A stretch of 64,000 nt of DNA from an uncultured Flavobacteriaceae bacterium (lineage in GTDB: Bacteria; Bacteroidota; Bacteroidia; Flavobacteriales; Flavobacteriaceae): NCBI GenBank assembly GCA_947494565.1, contig CANLVG010000010.1:124001-188000 (forward strand). The letters run 5' to 3'. Below are positions 35,419 through 42,913 of the stretch, one piece after another. The first letter of the stretch is position 1, and every line of letters starts with the position of its first letter. A program made the translations under genes and the position numbers. The notes beneath the pieces are model-generated. The model searched no databases. It worked only from the letters and a program-made list of their open reading frames with translations, and had not been told where the DNA came from.

Positions 35419-38400
35419 TCATTTCACTAGGGAAACCATAATTCGGTCAATTTCCCCAGTACGTTCAAATATCTTATTACTCGTTTCCCGGTCTAGGGTC
35501 AGCCCTTCTATTTCAAGGGTATGACCTGCTCTAAATAGAATTTTTAATTCATTCGCTTCTTCAGACAACGAATAAATTATCGGTACCTGACAATAGGTGA
35601 ACCCGAGTGTGTTCGTTTCCAATAGCAATTTTTCGGTCCCTCCATTAAGCTCAATATAGGAAAACTCTCGTGGTTCATTAAGAAATTCGGCCTGTCGCAA
35701 CAACTGTGGTCTGAATGTCAACTTTCCACCTTCCACATAAAGACCTAATTCTCCAAACCTGCTTAAAATGTCCTCTTTCACTTGACCGGTCATACCCGGT
35801 TGCTGTGCTCCTTTACCGGATGGAGTGTGTGAATAGGGATCTGTTGAAAAAGCTCCGTACAACTCTGGCGGTTTATGCACACCGATGCCCTCATTGATTT
35901 CATAATAATGTTCCAACAACCTACCGATAGTTTCCTCATCTTCTTTTTCCGCAATGGCACGAAAGCAGGTCTCTTGGACGGCTAAAAGCAATTTAGAAAC
36001 CATATGCCAATAAATGGAACCTAGGCCCTCATATCCGAAGAAGGTACCGGACCTACCTGTAAAGGATTTATGATCAAAAATATCCTCAAAAACCTTGAGC
36101 AACAGAGCCTTGTCTTTCTGGATCAAATGCCCATAGCGTTCCTGAGGCAAATCGATTAATGCCCCTTTTAGGCTATCAACATTGTTGAAAGACCCATTAA
36201 AATGATACCCACCATGAATATCGACTTCTACAATTTTGGTGTTTCCATCTTTTAGTAATTGCTTTATCAAGGCAGATTGATGGACCTTTTCCAAGGGAAT
36301 ATTGTTTCTGTCCATGAACTTGGCCAGGTCTTTATTTGGATACAGTAGGTAACTGTACTGATCTGGTCTAAACAAAGCACTATTTTTCATACCATCCAAA
36401 AGAGCTAAAGATGCTTTGGCCGAAACGTAGCCAGAACTCAAAACAGCAACTTGACCTTCAAGCATTTCGGAAAGGTAGGAAATCGATACGCCTCCATCAT
36501 CTTCAACGGACATTAAGTTGTAAGCATGATAGAGGTTATCAGAACGTTTGTTTGCCGCAATACTGTGATCCAAATAGTTTAAGGTTACTGTCACAAACTG
36601 TTGTATATCACTCTTGGTAAGCACTTTCGTTTCATTGGTAAACCCATTTTCGTAGATGTTGGTTCTATAGGTACTACCTGCGATCCCTAAACCATCCATT
36701 ACCACTCTTCTATCTTTATTCGTCACGGTACCGGAAAGAATGGACTCATTTTCGACAAGTGTTGTTCTGACGGCATTGAAAAACCGCACCAACTCTTTGG
36801 ATATGAAATACTCCTGCACAGGAATCTGCGCCATCATTTTCTCAAGGAATTTTAGAAATCTTCTCAAATAGTTCAGCGTGACCATTGAAACGCCATTACC
36901 CACCAAGGCGTTATTGGCATCGTTCCATTCTGGACGTTGTGTATTCATCCAGATACCACCCTCTGGAATAAAATTGGAGACCTTTGCCAGAACTGTAGCC
37001 AATAATTTCTCTAGCATGTTTACTTTATGAATATGCCCGTTCGCATCTTGTAATAAGGCCGCGTCTGCCCCAAGCAGCGTACGCTCATGATGAATTCTTG
37101 CATCTAATTCCTTATCGAAGACAATGGTGTCCTTCGGATTCCTTAAAACCGCCTCATATTCTTTAATCTTATAGGGCACATTGGCATACACGAATATTTC
37201 ATCATCGAAATACTTTCCTAAATTACCAGGATAATGCGATTCGCTAAATTCAAGGAACCTCAGTAGATATATGATCTGATGATCTCCCCAATATCCTATA
37301 TACGACCAAGGGTCATCCGATTCAATGGTTTCCCAATCGAAGCCGCCCTTGGTCACTCGATACGGGTTATAGCCATCAAAAGTAGTCGCATTCAAAAACT
37401 TATGGATCATACCCGTAATGAATCTCGGGTATGAGTGGGCCAAGGCCTCCCAGTTTTGAAAGATATCACGCCAGTTTCCTTCATAGTCCAGTATTTTTTG
37501 ACCATCCTCGGTAGTGGTATTGATAGAGAAACGGTTCCAGGGGCGACTAGGGTCACCGTGCCTTCTGCTGAACTTCAACGGCAGATATTCCAGACAGAGC
37601 CTGCCAAAATCCTTATCGTTACTTTGAGCAGTGCTGTTCTTCAATTCTTGAAGTGTGAACGTATCGGCCAAATCATTTACTAAATGCGCATTATTTTGGA
37701 ATACCTCTTGATTGGCCTTGGCAAGGTATGTCTTGAAATCATCTTTCTCAACGAGGTAGTTGTTGTCAAAAACACCTCCTCTCATGATATTGAAAAGGAC
37801 GTTCGAATAGTGTCGTATGTTGCTTTTCCTATCCGTAGTGATTTGTTTGCCATCGGCAGAATTGGTCAATCGTATTAGATTTTGGGTGCCTAACGCCACA
37901 TCATCGAAGACAGCTGCCCAAATATGATCGTTCGATTTGATCTTTTCAGAGAGGTTTAGGACTTTCGCCGAACTTTTGTTTACATCAGCCACAATAGCCC
38001 ATTGTTTTTCCTGTTGCGGTTTGAGCCGTATATCAGCCACCGAGAAAAAGGCCCCTCTTTCGGCCTTGACATCCCTTTCTTCAACTACTGCCTTTCCATC
38101 ACGGAAGTCATCCAACTGCAAGGACGACAATAGGGTCTTTGTATTCAACAGCCCCATAGACCAAACGACATTTGCTTTTAAAGCTTCACTAGGTTCGGCC
38201 CTGTCAACGATAATAGCGCTTAATGCGAAAACTCCAAGCCCCGAATCTTTGATGAGTTCGCTTCTTTTATAAGCATCCACAAGATTACTGCTCCCTTGTT
38301 GCGTGCTCGCCGGCACACCATAGGGCATCACATTTTGAATTCCATCCAGAATCGTCAACTGAATGTTATCATCCGAATGATTACGGAGTTTGCTTTTTCT

Positions 38401-38820
38401 AACAAAGCCAAATTTATTGCTCGAATTCCATTGATACTGATAGGTTAAATCAAGGTCGTGATTGATTTCTTCAAAGATGATTTTGTTTCCAAATTCGTTT
38501 TTGTACAGATTTCTAGTAGTTTTGAATGCCCCTGTATACCTATTTGAGAAAGGCTCCCACACCACTTTTTCCCCGGTTTGTTTTTCCACTTGAAAGATGG
38601 ATTTACTTCCAGTAGTATCATACGATTCGGTAATCTTATCATCCGTGTAATAGGGAAATAAGGCATGATCTCTATCTTTTCTCCCAGCACTTAGTCCTCC
38701 ATTACTGGAAATGAACATCCAATGATTGGAATCACTCACGATACTCATGAAAAAAGGACGTAGCGAATCACTGTTCCCTATTTTGTAATACCCTTCATTT
38801 TCAATTTGGATGTACTCCAT
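35419..38820 (-). CDS. GH94/GH149-like (alpha/alpha)6 phosphorylase, putative beta-1,3-oligoglucan phosphorylase
   Basis: 1133 residues, no signal peptide, hence cytoplasmic. An N-terminal beta-rich part (about 10-270; IGNSDSLRPFFMS, SNGGLSAGRKDRDHALFPYYTDD) is followed by an alpha-helical barrel with GDPSRPWNRFSI (about 422), YWGDHQIIYLL (Asp513) and PEWNDANNALVGNG (about 630). The last block resembles the D-W-N-D-G motif bearing the general acid Asp in GH94 phosphorylases (Asp634 here). Length near 1100 and location beside a GH16 glucanase fit GH149 beta-1,3-oligoglucan phosphorylases, releasing glucose-1-phosphate from imported laminari-oligosaccharides. Family assignment is from memory of size and motifs. 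A cellobiose-phosphorylase-like or unknown family is the alternative. Confidence 0.6.
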   Translation of the reverse strand: MEYIQIENEGYYKIGNSDSLRPFFMSIVSDSNHWMFISSNGGLSAGRKDRDHALFPYYTDDKITESYDTTGSKSIFQVEKQTGEKVVWEPFSNRYTGAFKTTRNLYKNEFGNKIIFEEINHDLDLTYQYQWNSSNKFGFVRKSKLRNHSDDNIQLTILDGIQNVMPYGVPASTQQGSSNLVDAYKRSELIKDSGLGVFALSAIIVDRAEPSEALKANVVWSMGLLNTKTLLSSLQLDDFRDGKAVVEERDVKAERGAFFSVADIRLKPQQEKQWAIVADVNKSSAKVLNLSEKIKSNDHIWAAVFDDVALGTQNLIRLTNSADGKQITTDRKSNIRHYSNVLFNIMRGGVFDNNYLVEKDDFKTYLAKANQEVFQNNAHLVNDLADTFTLQELKNSTAQSNDKDFGRLCLEYLPLKFSRRHGDPSRPWNRFSINTTTEDGQKILDYEGNWRDIFQNWEALAHSYPRFITGMIHKFLNATTFDGYNPYRVTKGGFDWETIESDDPWSYIGYWGDHQIIYLLRFLEFSESHYPGNLGKYFDDEIFVYANVPYKIKEYEAVLRNPKDTIVFDKELDARIHHERTLLGADAALLQDANGHIHKVNMLEKLLATVLAKVSNFIPEGGIWMNTQRPEWNDANNALVGNGVSMVTLNYLRRFLKFLEKMMAQIPVQEYFISKELVRFFNAVRTTLVENESILSGTVTNKDRRVVMDGLGIAGSTYRTNIYENGFTNETKVLTKSDIQQFVTVTLNYLDHSIAANKRSDNLYHAYNLMSVEDDGGVSISYLSEMLEGQVAVLSSGYVSAKASLALLDGMKNSALFRPDQYSYLLYPNKDLAKFMDRNNIPLEKVHQSALIKQLLKDGNTKIVEVDIHGGYHFNGSFNNVDSLKGALIDLPQERYGHLIQKDKALLLKVFEDIFDHKSFTGRSGTFFGYEGLGSIYWHMVSKLLLAVQETCFRAIAEKEDEETIGRLLEHYYEINEGIGVHKPPELYGAFSTDPYSHTPSGKGAQQPGMTGQVKEDILSRFGELGLYVEGGKLTFRPQLLRQAEFLNEPREFSYIELNGGTEKLLLETNTLGFTYCQVPIIYSLSEEANELKILFRAGHTLEIEGLTLDRETSNKIFERTGEIDRIMVSLVK

Positions 38821-38850
38821 TCACTTTCTTTTTATAATGTTTATTCGACC

Positions 38851-40365
38851 TTATTTTTTTACCAATAGTTCTTCCACCTCTTCAAGAGATTTCCCCTTGG
38901 TTTCAATTACAAATCTGTACACAAATAGAATGGCCAAAAATGATAGTACGGCATAAATACCAAAGGTCATTGTCGGGCCGAGATTTGACAGTTCCCATGG
39001 AAAGACCTGAGTCACGGAAAAACTTACCAATGAGTTAAAAAACCCAACTACCGATATCGCTATACCCTTGATTTTGGTCGGGAAAATCTCCGATATAAGT
39101 GTCCACATAACAGGACCCAGTGAAATGGCGAAAGCAGCTACATACAATAAGATAGCTATTAACACCAAACTTGCGTTAATCTGAATGAAATTTGTGATTT
39201 CATTGCGCTTAAATTCCAATAACAAGTCCGCATCCAATTTGGTTTCCACAGCCCTAAAAAGTGCTTCTTGGCTATCAAATGATTCCCCGCTTAATTGGGT
39301 CAGTTCGGATTGTATTTCTTTATTACTGACTTTCATGAGGGTCGCCTCACTAAAGTCATACGTTGCCTTGTGAAACGCAAAAGCCGCCATTAGCAAAGCT
39401 ATGGTCATACAGCTCGAGCCGATAAGCAGTAAAGGCTTTCTACCTAGTTTATCAATAAGCCAAATGGCCACTAGCGTAAATACCAAATTGGTCAACCCAA
39501 CTACAATGGCTTGTAGAAAAGAAGAATCGGTACTACCACCGGCCTGTTCAAAAATTGTCGGCGCATAATAAAAAACAGCATTGATACCGGTAATTTGCTG
39601 AAAGAAAGCTATACCCAGGGCAATGACCATGATTATGGAATACTTTTTTTTGAATATATCGGAGAATTTTCCAATACTTTCTTTCTTATCAACTCCCCTT
39701 TTAATTTCGGCTACCGTCACCTCAGCATACTTTTCACCTCCTATTTTCGTCAAAATCCTTTGGGCCAATTCAACCTTATTTAATTTTTGAATCAACCACC
39801 TCGGGCTTCGAGGTACTGTAAAAAGAGCCAAAAAATAAATCAAGGCCGGAATCGCTTCCACCCCCAACATCCAACGCCAACTTTCCCCTTCCATATTCAC
39901 GAGAAAATAGTTTGAAAAATAGGCTACTGAAATACCGATTACAATATTCAACTGGTTAAAGGAAACCAAACTTCCCCTCAATTTAGCTGGAGCTATTTCG
40001 GCAATGTAAATCGGTGCTATTAATATGGCTCCACCAATTCCGATACCTCCAATAATTCGGGCAATAATGAATTCGTTATAACTGGTCGCAAATGCCGACC
40101 AGGTGGCCGAAATGGTAAAAAGGGCCGCTACAATAAGTAATACCTTCTTGCGTCCAAAGCGGTCCGCCAAAGGTCCCGCAACCAAATTACCCGCCATGGC
40201 ACCAAAAACCACACAGCCTACTGAAAATCCGAGCATGGCATCGGTCATATCAAAATAGACCGTAATGCCCTTGATCGCACCGGAAATCACCGCACTATCA
40301 AAGCCTAATAGAAACCCTCCAAGGGCCACTATGAGGCTGATTAGGATCGTGTACGATTTGTTCAT
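38851..40365 (-). CDS. Sugar porter family MFS transporter
   Basis: 504 residues from ATG 40365 (MNKSYTILISL); an ATG seven codons upstream (40386) is less likely. Signatures of the sugar-porter (XylE/GLUT) branch: GPLADRFGRKKVLL, VPRSPRWLI, GINAVFYYAPTIFE, DKLGRKPLL, FPTKIKGIA and the C-terminal ETKGKSLEEVEELL. A polar insertion of about 65 residues (HKATYDFSEATL to NEITNFIQ) separates two late helices, as in other Bacteroidota copies. Probably imports glucose or a disaccharide released by the GH16/phosphorylase system. It lies 30 bp from the phosphorylase gene in the same direction. Confidence 0.9.
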   Translation of the reverse strand: MNKSYTILISLIVALGGFLLGFDSAVISGAIKGITVYFDMTDAMLGFSVGCVVFGAMAGNLVAGPLADRFGRKKVLLIVAALFTISATWSAFATSYNEFIIARIIGGIGIGGAILIAPIYIAEIAPAKLRGSLVSFNQLNIVIGISVAYFSNYFLVNMEGESWRWMLGVEAIPALIYFLALFTVPRSPRWLIQKLNKVELAQRILTKIGGEKYAEVTVAEIKRGVDKKESIGKFSDIFKKKYSIIMVIALGIAFFQQITGINAVFYYAPTIFEQAGGSTDSSFLQAIVVGLTNLVFTLVAIWLIDKLGRKPLLLIGSSCMTIALLMAAFAFHKATYDFSEATLMKVSNKEIQSELTQLSGESFDSQEALFRAVETKLDADLLLEFKRNEITNFIQINASLVLIAILLYVAAFAISLGPVMWTLISEIFPTKIKGIAISVVGFFNSLVSFSVTQVFPWELSNLGPTMTFGIYAVLSFLAILFVYRFVIETKGKSLEEVEELLVKK

Positions 40366-40441
40366 TTGAATAGCTCTCTCTTTCAATACGTCACCTTTTG
40401 ATGTTAGTATACGAAACTTATGTGCTTTTTAAGGTTGAAGG

Positions 40442-40498
40442 CTTTTGAAAAGAAAGGCCGGTACTATCGTAAATATACCGGCCTTAGTTGTTCAAAAG
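40442..40498 (-). terminator. Terminator of the GH16 gene
   Basis: AAGGCCGGTA (40454-40463) pairs with TACCGGCCTT (40476-40485), and an outer CTTTTGAA/TTCAAAAG pair extends the stem. On the minus strand, downstream of the GH16 stop, the hairpin is followed by TTTCTTTTC. It separates GH16 transcription from the sugar-porter group. Confidence 0.8.
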
Positions 40499-40505
40499 TC
40501 ATTGA

Positions 40506-42605
40506 TTATTGGTAGACTCTGATATAATCGATCTCCATTGTGTCTTGTGTAAATGCCGGATCAATCGCTCCACCTAAAGTTCCTCCCATTGCAATATTCA
40601 TGATAAAAAAGAAATCACTATTGAAAGGGGTATCCGTTGTATTTACAAAGCTAAGATGCACCAGTTCATCGTCTACAACGAACTTGATATAATCCGGTGT
40701 CCATTCCACCGTATAATTATGGAATTCCGAAGTAGCCGTAGCTACCTCTGTTGCCGCAGTTACTGCTGTACCTCCAAAATTTCCGGGGTAATGCAATGCA
40801 CTAGAAGTTTCATTCGCATTATTACCCACATGCTCCATGATATCTATTTCACCACATGTTGGCCATCCTACGGTATCAAAATTAGCTCCAAGTGCCCACA
40901 ACGCCGGCCAAGTTCCTCCAGCGGAAGGAAGTTTAGCCCTTACCTCCACTCGGCCATAGGTAAACTCGTACAGGTTTTCCGATTTTATACGCGCTGAAGT
41001 ATAAGCGGCATTACCCACAGGGCTTTCTCCAAAGTCAAAGAACAATACCACCCGATCGTATGTGAAATTAGGTGCTCCGCTGACATCAAAAGTCAATGTT
41101 TCCCATTCGTTTGCAACAGTTGAAAGCAGATCTACTTCATAAAACTCATTCGCATTGGCCTTATTCTCTATTTTTAACTTGATCGTATCCCCAACCATGG
41201 GTGACCACGTTTTCACACTGATGTTCGTATAGGTACTTAAATCCAATGGAGCGGACGTATCAAAGTACGAACCTCCCCAAGTTTCAGCGCCTACTGGTTT
41301 AACGGATTCTGCAACCTTCGTTGAAACATTATCTCCACTGGGGTCTGGGTTGTCAATTACGGCGGTAGATACTCCACCAAATGTAGTAAATGTGGGTGCG
41401 GCACCTTCAAAATCCTCTAAAGAAGATGTAGCACCGCCCGTTGCAACCAATGTCACATCATCATAGTAGTGCGTTGCGCCAGTTACCGTTCCAGCATCTG
41501 CAGCTTTGGCCATAATTTTCAAAACACCATCTGCGACAACCACATTTTCAGGATCATCAGTATAGGTTTGAGCTTCGCCATTGCCCCAACCGCCTGCACC
41601 TAAGTCATAGGTCCAATTCGCCGGGTTAGGAGCGCCGTCAACATCAAATTCGTCGGCCCAAACCAGGTTCGTGTAAATTGTTTCCAGACTTTCTTCACCG
41701 CCATCAGTAGCAACATCAGCAGTAAATCTTAAGTACCAGGCTAAATCTGGATTCTCGGTATCATAGGTTCTTACATAAAGTAAGTCTTCCGTCAACGCTA
41801 AAATTTCATAGCTCGAGGAACCTACATAGTAACTCATAAACCCACCATCGGAAAACTCCATTTGCATTCCAGTAGTTTCTCCATCAGGAACGTTGCCACT
41901 GACATCAGAAATCGTTACTATTTTTGAACCTGAAGTATCGAAATCATAACAGGCATCTTCTGTCTCTGCTCCTCCAACTACAGCTTTGTGCCCTACATTG
42001 AAAAAGGTTTGCCCCTTATTGTCAAGTACATAGGTAACCTCACCGCTAGTATCAACGGTAAAAGTAAGCTCATCATCACAAAAACAATCCGATATGGCTT
42101 CACCACACTTTTCAAAAGCCTGGGCAGAATACCATTTTGGGTACCACCAATCACCATCTATTCCTTCTCTTGCTGGGCCCAAACCTAAATGACCAGGCTG
42201 AGCTGCGGCAATGAACCAGGTTTTTGAACTTCCATTGGTCAACGTAGTAACCAAGGTGGAGTTCATTACTGGTATATCTACCGAAACCTGAACAGTCTCC
42301 GTTAGGGTAGTACCATCATTACCTGTGACCGTAATGGTTACCGTGTAATCGTTTTGGCCAGGCTCCGTATAGGTTTTAACGGTATATCCGGTAAGCGATT
42401 CTCCTGTTGTTCCATCGCCGAAGTCATACTTAAACAACTTTGCTCCTGAGGCAGAAGTATTAAAGATTACCTGACCTGGAATCTCGCTACTTACCTCCGG
42501 GTCGACCACCAAATTGGAAAGTGCAACCGCCGCTATAGTGTCATCTTCCTCGCACGCGACCGATATCATAATCAAGGCCGCAACGATGTACTTAAAATAC
42601 TTCAT
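40506..42605 (-). CDS. GH16 family endo-beta-glucanase lipoprotein with PKD and inserted CBM-like domain
   Basis: 699 residues from ATG 42605; a longer frame to 42665 adds 20 residues before the signal. The lipoprotein signal ends MISVAC (Cys18). Order: PKD-like domain (FKYDFGDGTTGES, about 25-113), lipocalin-like beta domain (about 115-296), GH16 strands (NLVWADEFDVDGAPNPANWTY, GGWGNGEAQTYTD, about 313-375), a ~155-residue insertion (about 378-532), then GH16 again with SARIKSENLYEFTYGRVEVRAKLP and the catalytic GEIDIMEH (Glu586, Asp588, Glu591). The E-x-D-x-x-E motif and strand order match laminarinase-type GH16. The insert resembles a flavobacterial CBM-like domain in permuted order. Expected at the cell surface, cutting beta-1,3-glucan. 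Confidence 0.88.
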   Translation of the reverse strand: MKYFKYIVAALIMISVACEEDDTIAAVALSNLVVDPEVSSEIPGQVIFNTSASGAKLFKYDFGDGTTGESLTGYTVKTYTEPGQNDYTVTITVTGNDGTTLTETVQVSVDIPVMNSTLVTTLTNGSSKTWFIAAAQPGHLGLGPAREGIDGDWWYPKWYSAQAFEKCGEAISDCFCDDELTFTVDTSGEVTYVLDNKGQTFFNVGHKAVVGGAETEDACYDFDTSGSKIVTISDVSGNVPDGETTGMQMEFSDGGFMSYYVGSSSYEILALTEDLLYVRTYDTENPDLAWYLRFTADVATDGGEESLETIYTNLVWADEFDVDGAPNPANWTYDLGAGGWGNGEAQTYTDDPENVVVADGVLKIMAKAADAGTVTGATHYYDDVTLVATGGATSSLEDFEGAAPTFTTFGGVSTAVIDNPDPSGDNVSTKVAESVKPVGAETWGGSYFDTSAPLDLSTYTNISVKTWSPMVGDTIKLKIENKANANEFYEVDLLSTVANEWETLTFDVSGAPNFTYDRVVLFFDFGESPVGNAAYTSARIKSENLYEFTYGRVEVRAKLPSAGGTWPALWALGANFDTVGWPTCGEIDIMEHVGNNANETSSALHYPGNFGGTAVTAATEVATATSEFHNYTVEWTPDYIKFVVDDELVHLSFVNTTDTPFNSDFFFIMNIAMGGTLGGAIDPAFTQDTMEIDYIRVYQ

Positions 42606-42913
42606 ATTACATTTTTTTTGGGTTAGTGAAAACATTTTGTATTGTACTGCTTGTTTCGAATTCAAATACTTGCGGCCAACACGACCGAAGTCTTAAGAAA
42701 CAGCCACAAGATATAATGTTGTGTTGGGGAATTCGAAAATTTAACCCATACAAAAAACATACAATTCAAAAAAAGTGGCTCAAATAAGTGAATATCCCAA
42801 TTAAAATGGTGTTTTTTGATGAATATGCAAAAAAGAGAAGTTAGCAGGAAAAATTAAACAAAATAGCCACTTGTATAGGTAATGTTGGGGTAAAAACGTA
42901 TGATGTTGAGGAT

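Noticed and set aside
35419-38820. Cellobiose phosphorylase (GH94) as a firm name
   Set aside because: The length and N-terminal region do not match classical GH94. Only the barrel-motif similarity is visible, so a GH149/GH94-like call with lower confidence is given.
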